Notes: a model not told the origin generated them from the letters alone. A stretch of 64,000 bases of DNA from Rhodoferax saidenbachensis (GCF_001955715.1 NZ_CP019239.1:3906001-3970000); one strand, 5' to 3'. Shown: positions 36,940 to 45,674, counted from the first letter of the stretch. Program-made: numbers and translations.

Positions 36940-37695
36940 ATGCGACTGGCCCTGCTGTCCGATATCCACGGCAATCTTCAGGCGCTCGAAGCCTGCCTGG
37001 CCCATGCGCGCGCGCAGCATGCGCAGCGTTTTGCCGTGCTTGGCGATCTGGTGGGTTATGGCGCCGCCCCTTCCGCCGTGGTGGACCGCATCCGGCTGCT
37101 CACCGAAGAAGGCGCCCTGGTGCTGCAGGGCAACCACGATGCCATGGCCGTGGACCCGCCCGCCGAGGTCAAGACCGTGGGCGACAGCACCGCCCTGTGG
37201 ACCCATGAGCAGCTCAGCGACGACCAACTGGCCTGGCTACAGGCCCTGCCGCTCACGCTGCAGTTGGATACGGTGCTGCTGGTGCACGCCAGTGCCAACG
37301 ACCCCGAACTCTGGCGCTACGTCTACGACCAGCGCGCCGCCACCGCCAGCCTGGATGCAGCCACCGACGGCTGGCCCGGTGTGCGCTATGTGTTTGGCGG
37401 GCACGTGCATGAGCAAAACCTGTACTACCGCGGCGCCGACACCGGGCTCATGAAATTCACACCCCTGCCCGGTGTGCCCATACCGGTGCCCAGACACCGG
37501 CAGTGGCTGGGCACCATAGGCTCGGTCGGTCAGCCGCGCGACGGCAAACCGCTGTCCATGTACGCGCTGCTGGACACCGAGCGCAGCCAGCTCACCTTCC
37601 ACCGCGTGCCCTACGACCACCAGGCCGCCGCCACCGCCATCCGCGCGGCCGGCCTGCCCGAGTTTTTTGCCGAACGGCTGGAGCGCGGACGATGA
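36940..37695 (+). CDS. Metallophosphoesterase (calcineurin-like)
   Basis: The 251-residue protein carries the full metal-site set of the family: LLSDIHGNLQALE at the N-terminus, GDLVGYGAAP, LQGNHDAMA, VHASANDP and FGGHVHEQN. YfcE/MJ0936-like enzymes with this pattern are phosphodiesterases, and some relatives are protein phosphatases of the bis(5'-nucleosyl) or PPP type. The stop overlaps the ATG of a kinase gene (ATGA), so a kinase and a possible phosphatase are made in a fixed ratio. Its substrate is unknown, but the coupling suggests that it counteracts the kinase. Confidence 0.88.
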   Translation: MRLALLSDIHGNLQALEACLAHARAQHAQRFAVLGDLVGYGAAPSAVVDRIRLLTEEGALVLQGNHDAMAVDPPAEVKTVGDSTALWTHEQLSDDQLAWLQALPLTLQLDTVLLVHASANDPELWRYVYDQRAATASLDAATDGWPGVRYVFGGHVHEQNLYYRGADTGLMKFTPLPGVPIPVPRHRQWLGTIGSVGQPRDGKPLSMYALLDTERSQLTFHRVPYDHQAAATAIRAAGLPEFFAERLERGR

Positions 37696-39209
37696 AACTG
37701 CTGGAGCCTGGCGCCGTCCTTGATGGCTTCACCATCGAAGAGTGCATCCACTCAGGGGGCATGGCGCACATCTACCGCGTGCGTTACGCCCAGGATCGCC
37801 CCGGCCCGGGTTTTGCCATGGCCATGAAGATTCCACGTATGACAGCGGGCGATGGTGCCGAGAACATCGTGAGCTTCGAGATCGAGTGCCAGATCATGCA
37901 GGTGCTCACCGGTAGCCATGTGCCGCGTTTTGTCGCCGCCGGGGACCTAGTGCATGTGCCCTACCTGGTCATGGAGTACGTCACCGGCCACACGCTGCAG
38001 CACTGGCTGGACGCGGAAGAACGCCCCAACGTGGACGAGGTGGCCCGCCTGGGCACAGCCATGGCCCATGCCGCCCACGCGCTGCACCAGCAAAACACCG
38101 TCCACTTGGACCTCAAACCCGCCAACGTGTTGTTCCGCCCCGATGGCAGCGCGGTGCTGCTGGACTTTGGCCTGTCCTGCCACGCGCATTACCCCGACCT
38201 GCTGGCCGAGCAATTGCGCAAGGCCGTGGGCTCGCCCGCCTGGATCGCACCCGAGCAGGTGGTGGGTGTGCGCGGCGACCCGCGCAGCGACATCTTTGCC
38301 ATCGGTGTGATGCTCTACGAGTTGTGCACGGGCGAGCTTCCGTTTGGCACACCGCAAACCACCGGCGGCCTGCGCCAGCGCCTGTGGATGGACCCGCCGC
38401 CGCCACGCAAGCTGCGCCCTGAGGTGCCGGAGTGGCTGCAGGAAGTGGTGTTGCGCTGCCTGGAACCGGAAGCGCGCAAACGTTATCCGTCTGCCGCACA
38501 TCTGGCGTTTGACCTGAGCAACCCGGAGCAGGTGCAGATCACCGCGCGCGGGCGCAACATCCAGGGTACCGGCTTTGGCACGCACTTCAAGCGCTGGATC
38601 AAGGCCGCGGGCATGCATTACCAGCCCAGCCCGCTGCCGGCCCAGCAAATCGACGAAGTGCCCATCGTCATGGTGGCCGTGCCGCACAAGGACGTGACCG
38701 ATTCCACGCTGTACTCGCTGCGCCAGGCCGTGGCGCGTGCGCTCGGCAACCGCCCCGGTGCGCGGCTGGCCTGCGTGACGGTGATTTCCTCCAGCCTGGG
38801 CAGCAGCACCGATGCAGAGAGCAGCGAAACTACTGTCCACCGGCGCTACCTCACGGCCCTGCGCCAGTGGGTGCAGCCGCTGGAACAGCCGGGCCACCAG
38901 ATCTCCTGCCACGTGCTGGAGTCGGGCGACGTGGCCCAGGCCCTGCTGGACTACGCCACCGGCAACCAGGTCAGCGTGATCGTGATGGGCGCCGCCACGC
39001 ATGGCCTCAAAACCCAGCGTTTTATCGCCACGGTGCCGATCAAGGTGGCGATGGACGCCCCCTGCACGGTGATCCTGGTCAAGCAGGTGCTGCCGTTTGA
39101 GCTGCTCGGCGAGAAGCCCCAACGGAGCAATGACGGATATTCAGACTCGGATTCGGACACGCCAGCAAGCAATGGGCTCTACGGCGACGACTTGGGTCCG
39201 CTAGGCTAG
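37692..39209 (+). CDS. Ser/Thr protein kinase fused to a UspA domain
   Basis: The protein has 505 residues. Residues 10-280 form a Hanks-type kinase: Gly loop HSGGMAHIYRV, the ATP Lys in FAMAMKIP, catalytic loop TVHLDLKPANVLF, DFG in VLLDFGLS and the P+1/APE region SPAWIAPEQV. The catalytic HRD is HLD, making it a non-RD kinase. After a linker (about 290-320), residues 325-480 form a universal stress protein domain with VIVMGAATHGLKTQRFIATV and CTVILVKQ. Usp domains bind ATP or AMP, so the kinase may respond to energy state. It starts with ATG in an ATGA overlap with the phosphoesterase gene; the frame upstream of 37692 lies inside that gene. Confidence 0.88.
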   Translation: MKLLEPGAVLDGFTIEECIHSGGMAHIYRVRYAQDRPGPGFAMAMKIPRMTAGDGAENIVSFEIECQIMQVLTGSHVPRFVAAGDLVHVPYLVMEYVTGHTLQHWLDAEERPNVDEVARLGTAMAHAAHALHQQNTVHLDLKPANVLFRPDGSAVLLDFGLSCHAHYPDLLAEQLRKAVGSPAWIAPEQVVGVRGDPRSDIFAIGVMLYELCTGELPFGTPQTTGGLRQRLWMDPPPPRKLRPEVPEWLQEVVLRCLEPEARKRYPSAAHLAFDLSNPEQVQITARGRNIQGTGFGTHFKRWIKAAGMHYQPSPLPAQQIDEVPIVMVAVPHKDVTDSTLYSLRQAVARALGNRPGARLACVTVISSSLGSSTDAESSETTVHRRYLTALRQWVQPLEQPGHQISCHVLESGDVAQALLDYATGNQVSVIVMGAATHGLKTQRFIATVPIKVAMDAPCTVILVKQVLPFELLGEKPQRSNDGYSDSDSDTPASNGLYGDDLGPLG

Positions 39210-39255
39210 TCGTACGACCCGGCAGCGCATTTGGCGCACCGACGACAATCGGTGC

Positions 39256-40365
39256 ATGCCCCACGCTTTTGAAACACTGACCCCCGACCTGGTACTGGAC
39301 GCGCTGGAGGGCGTGGGCCTGCGCGGTGATGGACGGCTGACCGCACTGTCCTCCTACGAGAACCGGGTCTACCAGGTGCAGCTCGAAGACGGCACGGCGG
39401 TGGTCGCCAAGTTCTACCGGCCCGAGCGCTGGAGCGACGCGCAGATCCAGGAAGAACACGACTTTGCGGCCGAGCTGATGGCCGAGGACATTCCGGTCAT
39501 CGGGCCGCTGGTGCTACAAGGGCAACTCGCCGCCGGGCCGCCCCAAGGCGAGTTGGCCCCCTCGGGGGGCAGCGACCCGCGCAGCGGCGGAGCGTGGGGG
39601 CCACGCACTCTGCACCACTTTGGCGGCTTTGCTTTCAGCGTGAGCCCACGCCGTGGCGGGCGCCCGCCCGAGCTGGACGACGGCGAGGTGCTGGAGTGGA
39701 TTGGCCGCTTTCTCGCTCGCATCCACGCCGTGGGTGCCAAGCGCCCGTTTGTGCACCGCCCCGCGCTGGACGTGCAGACCTTTGCCATCGAACCCATGCA
39801 GTGGCTGCTGACCCACAACATGGTGCCGCTGGATGTGCAAAGTGCCTGGACCAAAGCCTGCCAGGACGCTATTGATTTAATAGCTGGTCGCGCAGACATG
39901 GCGGGGGCTACAGGCCAAAACAAGTCCAATGCCAGCGGTATACGCCAGTTGCGCCTGCATGGCGACTGCCACCCCGGCAACATCCTCTGGACGCCCACCG
40001 ACGCCGCGGCCGCCGCAGGCCCGGGACCGCACTTTGTCGACCTGGACGACGCACGCACCGGCCCCGCCGTGCAGGACCTGTGGATGCTGCTCAGCGGTGA
40101 CCGCCAGCAGCGCACCCGCCAATTGGGCATGCTGGTGGACGGCTACGAACAGTTCCGCGAATTTGACCGCACCGAACTGGCGTTGATTGAACCGCTGCGC
40201 ACGCTGCGCCTGATCCACTACAGCGCCTGGCTCGCACGGCGCTGGAGCGACCCGACCTTTCCGGCCAACTTCCCGTGGTTTGGCTCCAGCGACTACTGGC
40301 AGGGCCAGGTGCTGATGCTGGAAGAGCAGATGGAAGCGATGCAAGAAGACCCGCTGGTGGTCTGA
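39256..40365 (+). CDS. srkA: SrkA-like stress response kinase with two repeat-encoded insertions
   Basis: The 369-residue protein resembles SrkA/YihE (about 328 residues in E. coli), an APH-fold Ser/Thr kinase that protects cells during stress. Catalytic segments are LRLHGDCHPGNILW, FVDLDDARTGPAVQDLWMLL and SAWLARRWSDPTFPANFPWF. Two stretches have no counterpart as I recall the family. Residues around 90-116 (PPQGELAPSGGSDPRSGGAW) are encoded by a GC-rich repeat. Residues around 205-221 (AIDLIAGRADMAGATGQ) are encoded by the 50-bp interspersed element. Together they match the excess length. Both keep the frame and fall in loop regions before the catalytic loop. It is the third gene of a phosphoesterase, kinase-Usp, SrkA series. 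Confidence 0.88.
   Translation: MPHAFETLTPDLVLDALEGVGLRGDGRLTALSSYENRVYQVQLEDGTAVVAKFYRPERWSDAQIQEEHDFAAELMAEDIPVIGPLVLQGQLAAGPPQGELAPSGGSDPRSGGAWGPRTLHHFGGFAFSVSPRRGGRPPELDDGEVLEWIGRFLARIHAVGAKRPFVHRPALDVQTFAIEPMQWLLTHNMVPLDVQSAWTKACQDAIDLIAGRADMAGATGQNKSNASGIRQLRLHGDCHPGNILWTPTDAAAAAGPGPHFVDLDDARTGPAVQDLWMLLSGDRQQRTRQLGMLVDGYEQFREFDRTELALIEPLRTLRLIHYSAWLARRWSDPTFPANFPWFGSSDYWQGQVLMLEEQMEAMQEDPLVV
39522..39604 (+). repeat. GC-rich repeat, copy A, in frame inside the srkA-like gene
   Basis: It contains GGCCGCCCCAAGGCGAGTTG, then CCCCCTCGGGGGGCAGCGAC and GGAGCGTGGGGGCC. Related sequence in the opposite orientation is found at 60778-60928 and 63466-63570. Here it encodes about 27 residues with no stop codon. 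Confidence 0.75.
39868..39920 (+). repeat. Short interspersed element, copy 2, in frame inside the srkA-like gene
   Basis: GCTATTGATTTAATAGCTG at the left, CGCGCA, then GGGGGCTACAGGCC and AAAA at the right. Same strand as the gene; encodes AIDLIAGRADMAGATGQ. Confidence 0.8.
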
Positions 40366-40461
40366 GCGGCAAGACCAGCGTCTGCGCCAAAGCGCCGTGC
40401 GTGGACGCCACGTGCCGGGTGTCGCCCCGTACCGTATTCCATGGCGCAGACCATCCAAATT

Positions 40462-40516
40462 GCTACTGAATATATAGCTGATTGCGCAACCCCAGAAAGG
40501 GCTACAGGCCTTTTTT
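40462..40516 (+). repeat. Short interspersed element, copy 3 (contains a stop codon)
   Basis: GCTACTGAATATATAGCTG, TTGCGCA, then GGGCTACAGGCC and a T-run, between the srkA-like and PAP2 genes. The minus-strand PAP2 gene ends inside it; the element supplies its last Gly-Leu and the TAG. Confidence 0.75.
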
Positions 40517-41317
40517 ACTCATAAAACTGCGTTGCACAAAGCCCAGCAACGCAACCAGCACCACAACCGCCAGCAGATACTGCACAGGCTGGTTTTCGGC
40601 AAAATCGAGCGCGTCTGTCACGAGGGTGTAGCCCGCCGCAACCACCAGCAGCGCAACCGTACGCAGCGCCCAGCTCTGCGCCTGGTACCAGGCCGCGGGC
40701 ACCCGTTGCAACAACAGCTGCCCCAACAGCCCGCTGAGCAGACCCAGCGCGGCACCCACCATCACGTCACCGGGCCAGTGCGCCCCCACGGCAATGCGTG
40801 ACAGACCCGCACCGGCGGCCAACAGCAACAACCAAGCATGGCGCCACCGGCGTGCCACAGGCAGTGCAAAGTAGATGCCACTGGCCACGGCAAAAGCGGT
40901 GAGCGTGTGCCCCGAAGGCATGGACACGTTGTGCAGCAGCTCGCCAACGATGCGCATCTGCGCGTTGTCCACCTCGGCCGCAGGGCGCGGGCTCTCAATG
41001 AAGAACTTGCCGGTGCGCGCAAACACGATAGCAAACGGCGCAGCACACAACCAGGCCCACAACAGGCGCGGCGCCAGCACCAGCAGCGGTGCCGTCACGC
41101 CCAGAATGCCCCAGGCATTGCCCAGCAATGACAAACCGGTCCACACCGGCGCAGCAACCGGGGCACACCAGCGGTTGATCGCCAGGAACAGCCCGGGCTC
41201 GGTCCAGTGCAGCCACAGCGGCGCCGACACCCCAAAAATCACCAGCGGCAGCCACCAGACCCAACGGGGCACGGTGGGCGTTGCAGGGACAGCGGACACG
41301 GGTTGCGATGTAGACAT
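40502..41317 (-). CDS. PAP2-family membrane phosphatase
   Basis: The 271-residue protein has five to six membrane segments and the three-part PAP2 phosphatase signature: KFFIESPRPAA, NVSMPSGHTLTAFA and SRIAVGAHWPGDVMVG. Such enzymes remove phosphate from undecaprenyl diphosphate, phosphatidic acid or lipid A. The preceding gene, 13 bases upstream, encodes an ArnT-like GT39 transferase, so a role in lipid carrier recycling or lipid A trimming is plausible. The last residues (KKGL) and the stop are formed by a copy of the interspersed element, so the original C-terminus may have been different. Confidence 0.87.
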   Translation of the reverse strand: MSTSQPVSAVPATPTVPRWVWWLPLVIFGVSAPLWLHWTEPGLFLAINRWCAPVAAPVWTGLSLLGNAWGILGVTAPLLVLAPRLLWAWLCAAPFAIVFARTGKFFIESPRPAAEVDNAQMRIVGELLHNVSMPSGHTLTAFAVASGIYFALPVARRWRHAWLLLLAAGAGLSRIAVGAHWPGDVMVGAALGLLSGLLGQLLLQRVPAAWYQAQSWALRTVALLVVAAGYTLVTDALDFAENQPVQYLLAVVVLVALLGFVQRSFMSKKGL

Positions 41318-41330
41318 GGGAGACAGAAGT

Positions 41331-42830
41331 TCAGGGGGCGGTTTTCAGGCGCGGTTGCGGATCACCCGACCAGCCCTGACACGCATAAAACCAGAAACGG
41401 GACAGCGGCCGTCCCAGACGCACGACGTCCTGAGTGTCCAACAAGGTGCAGCTGGCAAAACCGTGGGGCGCCAGCGGTACGTCGTAGCTCATCTGCGACC
41501 AGTCCACCAACAGGGTGTTACCGCCCTGCGGCAGGTCGCCGGCCCACCAGTCGAACTGGTCGTAACGGTCTTCCAGCACATGCACCGGCAGTGGCCGCGC
41601 ATACCAGCCCAGGCGGCTGGCCAGCGTCCAGTTTTGTACCGCCACACTGGTCAACTGGTGTTCTTGCGCCAGCACACGGGCACGCTGCCCGGCCTGCTGC
41701 CAGCCATGCAGGTCGGCAAACGGATTGGGGGCGTCACCAGCCTGCATCTGCGCAGCAGGCAGCAGTGGTACACCGCCACTGGCCATCAGGCCCATGAAGC
41801 CTGCGCACAGCAGCGCCTGCACGGCCACCAGCAGACCCACCCAGATGCGCCCGCGCCGTTGCACGACCTGGGCCAGCGCCACGCCGGCAAACGGGGCCAG
41901 GGCCACCCAAGCCGGCGCCGTCCAGTGCGGCAGACTGGAGCCACCGCCCGCCAGGGTCGCCAGCACAACAAACGGAATGGCAAACCACAATCCCAGTGTG
42001 CGCAACGCCCGAGCCGTACGCCGCACACCGGATGCGCCCCATAGCAGCAATGGCCCGAACACCAACACTTGCAACAGCAAAAAGCGCAGCACATGAACGA
42101 ACTGCCAGGTGCTGCCAGCGCCATGCTGCGCCTGGTAGGTGAAAGAGATCCACTGGTTCTGCGCGTTCCACACCAGTACCGGCAGCACCAGCAGCAGCGC
42201 CACACCCACGGCAACCCAGGGCCACGGGTTGCGCAGCAGGCGCACGCCGTGGGCGCCGAGCAGGCAGGCGGCCACCGCGAGTGCCGCAAAAATGGCGGTG
42301 TACTTGGACAAGCCCGCCAGCCCCAGCAGCAGGCCCAGCAGGAGCCAGGGCCCGGGGCGCTGCACGGTGTTGGCATCCATCAACGCCAGGGTTTGCAACA
42401 TCAGCGCCGCGGTGAAGAACATCAGCAAACTGTCGGGCAACAGCCCAACGCCCAGCACATGCAGCAAGGGGGCCAGCGCCAGCGCCAGCACGGCCCAGAA
42501 CCCGGCAGACTCCCCATGCAAGCGCACGGCAATGCGGTGCACCAGCAAGGCGGTGCCCAGCCACAACAGCTCGGGAATCAGGCGCAACACCGCAGTAGGT
42601 GCGTCCAGTGCCACCAGCGGCCACTGCAGCCAGCCCACCAGCGGCGGATGGTCGAAATAACTCAGCGCGAGGTGCGTGGCATACAGCGCGTAGTGCGCCT
42701 CGTCCACCGACAGCCCGCTACTGGCACCCAGCGCGACATGCAGCAGACACACCAGCGCCAGCAACCAACGCAGGTTCCAGGGGGCAGAAAAAAGGGCGGG
42801 AGGCAGGCGCACAGGTCGGCAACTAGGCAA
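41331..42830 (-). CDS. GT39-family lipid-linked glycosyltransferase, ArnT/PMT-like
   Basis: The 499-residue protein has about ten to twelve membrane segments and the GT39 signature in its first periplasmic loop (GLSVDEAHYALYATHLALSY followed by FDHPPLVGWLQWP) with the catalytic acidic pair. A soluble C-terminal part of about 120 residues follows (HGWQQAGQRARVLAQEHQL). The family takes sugars from undecaprenyl phosphate to lipid A or proteins. The start is uncertain: a TTG at 42830 gives the length quoted and a GTG at 42812 is six residues shorter; neither has a good Shine-Dalgarno. The PAP2 gene follows 13 bases later and should be in the same operon. Confidence 0.85.
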   Translation of the reverse strand: MPSCRPVRLPPALFSAPWNLRWLLALVCLLHVALGASSGLSVDEAHYALYATHLALSYFDHPPLVGWLQWPLVALDAPTAVLRLIPELLWLGTALLVHRIAVRLHGESAGFWAVLALALAPLLHVLGVGLLPDSLLMFFTAALMLQTLALMDANTVQRPGPWLLLGLLLGLAGLSKYTAIFAALAVAACLLGAHGVRLLRNPWPWVAVGVALLLVLPVLVWNAQNQWISFTYQAQHGAGSTWQFVHVLRFLLLQVLVFGPLLLWGASGVRRTARALRTLGLWFAIPFVVLATLAGGGSSLPHWTAPAWVALAPFAGVALAQVVQRRGRIWVGLLVAVQALLCAGFMGLMASGGVPLLPAAQMQAGDAPNPFADLHGWQQAGQRARVLAQEHQLTSVAVQNWTLASRLGWYARPLPVHVLEDRYDQFDWWAGDLPQGGNTLLVDWSQMSYDVPLAPHGFASCTLLDTQDVVRLGRPLSRFWFYACQGWSGDPQPRLKTAP

Positions 42831-42889
42831 AAGGACAGGCCCGCAGTCTAAACTGCAGAGCTATCTCCCCTACCCAAACAAGGAACCCC

Positions 42890-43081
42890 ATGCCCACTTA
42901 CCACGTTGAAATGTTTGAAGGCCGCACGCCGGAGCAGAAAAAGAAGCTGGTGGAGGAAGTCACCCGGGTCACGGTGGAAGTGCTGGGCTGCTCACCCGAG
43001 GCCGTGGACATTGTGATTGCCGAGGTGAAAAAGGAAAACTGGGCCACCGGCGGCAAGTTGTGGAACGAGCCGCGGCCATAA
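42890..43081 (+). CDS. 4-oxalocrotonate tautomerase-like protein
   Basis: The 63-residue protein has the tautomerase layout: Pro directly after the initiator Met (MPTYHVEMFEGRTPEQKKKL), a helix KLVEEVTRVTVEVLGC and the C-terminal VDIVIAEVKKENWATGG. After Met removal Pro1 is the general base of 4-oxalocrotonate tautomerase and its relatives. The real substrate is unknown, since no meta-cleavage genes are present. An AAGGAA Shine-Dalgarno stands six bases before the ATG. Confidence 0.9.
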   Translation: MPTYHVEMFEGRTPEQKKKLVEEVTRVTVEVLGCSPEAVDIVIAEVKKENWATGGKLWNEPRP

Positions 43082-43149
43082 AGTAAAAGTAGCAAGCACG
43101 AACCGATTTCGCATAAGCTGCGCGGCCCGCCCCGGAGTAAACTGTTTCC

Positions 43150-44040
43150 ATGTGCCAACTCCTGGGTATGAACAGCCATTTGCCGGCCAGCCTGACGCTG
43201 AGCTTTACCGGCTTTTCGCAGCGCGGCGGTTGCACCGACCACCACGCAGACGGCTGGGGCATCGCATTCTTCGAGAGTGAGGGAGACCTGCCCGGCAAGG
43301 CCGCCCGGCATTTTGTCGACAAGGAAAGCGCATCCACCTCGCCCATTGCGAAGATGCTCAAGTCCTACCCCATCAAGAGCCACAACGTGGTGGCCCACGT
43401 GCGCAAGGCCACGGTGGGCGCGGTCACGCTGGAAAACTGCCATCCATTCACACGCGAACTGTGGGGCCGCTACTGGGTGTTTGCCCACAACGGTGATCTC
43501 AAGGAATTCAACCCACCGCTGCACGGCAGCTTCAAACCGGTTGGCACCACCGACAGCGAACTGGCATTTTGCTGGCTGCTGCAGGAGCTCAACAAATCAC
43601 ACGCCTCCGTGCCCAGTGTCGAAGAACTAACCAGCACCCTGGCCGAACTGGTGCCCAAAATCGCACGGCACGGCACCTTCAATTTTTTGCTGAGCAATGG
43701 CCAGGCCCTGTGGGCACACGCCAGCACCAAGCTGTGTTACGTGGTGCGCCAGCACCCCTTCAGCCATGTACAACTCAAGGACGAAGATGTGACGGTGGAC
43801 CTGTCCGAACTCAACGGCCCGGAAGACCGGCTGGTGATCGTGGTGACCGAGCCGCTCACCACCAACGAAAACTGGGTGGCCATGGAAGCCGGTGAACTGC
43901 AGGCGTTTGTCGACGGCCGCCCCTTGAGCCGCGCGGTCTGCAAAACCACGCTGATTGCGGCCGCGGCAGCGGCCGCCGCCCTGCGCGAAGCAGAAGAGGC
44001 TGCGAAAGCCGCAGCCCGGGCGGTACCGGCTGCGGCTTGA
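43150..44040 (+). CDS. Class II glutamine amidotransferase (YafJ-like)
   Basis: The 296-residue protein starts MCQLLGMN, so Cys2 becomes the N-terminal nucleophile after Met removal. Other Ntn-amidotransferase features follow: HHADGWGIAFFESEGD, VVAHVRKATVGAV, CHPFTRELWGRYWVFAHNGD and PVGTTDSELAFCWLL. These match the YafJ/DUG3-like group. The acceptor half-reaction is not known; DUG3-like proteins in yeast take part in glutathione breakdown, which is of interest because gsh genes lie 670 bp away. The last 30 residues are Ala-rich and probably helical or disordered. Confidence 0.88.
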   Translation: MCQLLGMNSHLPASLTLSFTGFSQRGGCTDHHADGWGIAFFESEGDLPGKAARHFVDKESASTSPIAKMLKSYPIKSHNVVAHVRKATVGAVTLENCHPFTRELWGRYWVFAHNGDLKEFNPPLHGSFKPVGTTDSELAFCWLLQELNKSHASVPSVEELTSTLAELVPKIARHGTFNFLLSNGQALWAHASTKLCYVVRQHPFSHVQLKDEDVTVDLSELNGPEDRLVIVVTEPLTTNENWVAMEAGELQAFVDGRPLSRAVCKTTLIAAAAAAAALREAEEAAKAAARAVPAAA

Positions 44041-44070
44041 GGCTTCAAGGGGCCACTGGCCCGTCAGCCC

Positions 44071-44637
44071 TCAGGGTTTGCAGCCGTACTGGCCTTTTTT
44101 CACATTCTCAAAGTAGCTCAGGTCGCCGCGGCAAACCGGTTTGTCCGCAGGAAATGCCGTGCCGGCTTTGGCTGCACAAGTGAAAGTGCCGGTCTTGGTA
44201 TTGAGCTTGCCAGAGAGTTTCCAGCCTGTGCCGCAAACGTCTGCGGGCTTCAAGGCCGTAGGCTTGGCGGACAACGCCGGGCCCGTCACGGTGATGTCCA
44301 CCGCACGCTCCTGGCCACCGCAGTTGGGGTGGTTTTGCACATTGCGCCCGCCGAGCGTCACATGGTACGTGCCCGGTTTGTCATAGGTGTGGGTAAGCAC
44401 CAGGGGGACCGGGTTATTCACGTCGCTGACGCCATCTTTGCCACTGCCATCACCAAACCCGACCACAAAGCCACAGTAGTTGGCGTTGAGCACATCGATG
44501 TTGGCGCTGATGGTGACTGGGTCACCCACCTTGGCAGTCATGGGATTGGCCGTGATCGCCCCCAGGACCTGCGCTTGTGCCGACGCGACCAGGATGCCTG
44601 CACCGAGCAGCGCACCCACTTTGAATTTGATTTGCAT
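44071..44637 (-). CDS. Secreted protein with PKD-like domain
   Basis: The 188-residue protein has a signal peptide (FKVGALLGAGILVASAQAQV). A PKD-like beta domain spans about residues 25-115, with VGDPVTISANIDVLNANYCG, VVGFGDGS and HTYDKPGTYHVTLGG. The C-terminal part has several Cys residues (PADVCGTGWKLSG, TFTCAAKAG, KPVCRGD) that may form disulfides in the periplasm. The start is the ATG at 44637, which has an AAGGAGAC Shine-Dalgarno; the longer reading lacks one. The function is unknown. It follows gshB on the same strand across a 68-bp gap and is convergent with the amidotransferase gene. Confidence 0.75.
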   Translation of the reverse strand: MQIKFKVGALLGAGILVASAQAQVLGAITANPMTAKVGDPVTISANIDVLNANYCGFVVGFGDGSGKDGVSDVNNPVPLVLTHTYDKPGTYHVTLGGRNVQNHPNCGGQERAVDITVTGPALSAKPTALKPADVCGTGWKLSGKLNTKTGTFTCAAKAGTAFPADKPVCRGDLSYFENVKKGQYGCKP

Positions 44638-44705
44638 GACTTGTCTCCTTGCGTAAAGCGCCACTGCCTGACATGGCAGCACCGCTGCCCGCCTATTGTG
44701 CGCGT

Positions 44706-45674
44706 TCAGCGTGCCAAAGCAAGCACTGCCGCTTCCAGCGCATCCACAAACATCGCAGGCACATCAAAGCCGGTCTGGTCATGGATTTCCTGGAAACAGG
44801 TCGGGCTGGTGACATTGATCTCGGTGAGACTGTCGCCAATCACGTCCAGCCCCACGAGCAACAATCCGCGCGCGGCCAGGATAGGCCCCAGCGCCTCGGC
44901 AATACGCCGGTCATCCGCGCTCAGCGGCAGGGCCACGCCCTTGCCACCGGCGGCCAGGTTGCCACGCACCTCACCACCCTGCGGGATACGCGCCAGGCAG
45001 AACGGCACAGGTTTGCCCCCGATGACCAGCACACGTTTGTCACCTTCGCTGATGGCGGGCAGAAACTTCTGCACCATCAGGGTCTGGGCGCCGTCCTTGT
45101 TGAGCGTCTCGATGATGCCGCCCAGATTCAGGCCATCGTCCTTGACACGGAAGATGCCCATGCCGCCCATGCCATCCAGCGGTTTCAGGATGATGTCGCG
45201 GTGCTCTGCGTGGAAGGCACGCACAGCGTCCGGCACACGCGTAACCAGCGTAGGGCCGATGAACTGCGGGAACTCCAGAATCGCCAGTTTCTCGGGGTGG
45301 TCGCGCAGCGCACGGGGCTTGTTGAAGACCTTGGCGCCTTCGCGCTCGGCCTGCTCCAGCAGATGGGTGGCGTAGAAAAATTCACTGTCGAACGGCGGGT
45401 CCTTGCGCATGACCACGGCGCCAAAGTCCTTGACCTCCCACACCGCAGGCGCGGCCTCGGTAAACCAGACATCGGGCTGGCCCGTAAGCGTGAGGGCACG
45501 CACGCGCGCCTGCACGCTCCCACCGCGCTGCCACACCAGCTGGCGCGGCTCACACGCGAAGATGCGGTGGCCGCGGCGCTGGGCCTCGCGCATCATCGAG
45601 AACGTGGTGTCCTTGTAGATCTTGAACGACTCCAGCGGGTCGGCCACAAACAAAATGTCCAGGGGTGTTTTCAT
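44706..45674 (-). CDS. gshB: Glutathione synthetase
   Basis: The 322-residue protein matches bacterial GshB: DILFVADPLESFKIYKDTTF at the N-terminus, FFYATHLLEQAEREGAKVFN, the ATP-grasp segment DIILKPLDGMGGMGIFRV and LVGLDVIGDSLTEINVTSP at the metal site. It joins gamma-glutamylcysteine and glycine. The start codon overlaps the benE stop (ATGA), so it is coupled to a transporter gene; gshA lies further upstream on the same strand, separated by kup and benE. Confidence 0.95.
   Translation of the reverse strand: MKTPLDILFVADPLESFKIYKDTTFSMMREAQRRGHRIFACEPRQLVWQRGGSVQARVRALTLTGQPDVWFTEAAPAVWEVKDFGAVVMRKDPPFDSEFFYATHLLEQAEREGAKVFNKPRALRDHPEKLAILEFPQFIGPTLVTRVPDAVRAFHAEHRDIILKPLDGMGGMGIFRVKDDGLNLGGIIETLNKDGAQTLMVQKFLPAISEGDKRVLVIGGKPVPFCLARIPQGGEVRGNLAAGGKGVALPLSADDRRIAEALGPILAARGLLLVGLDVIGDSLTEINVTSPTCFQEIHDQTGFDVPAMFVDALEAAVLALAR

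Noticed and set aside
40875..42851. Plus-strand open frames opposite the PAP2 and GT39 genes
   Set aside because: Composition is antisense-like and the minus-strand genes have family motifs and membrane segments.
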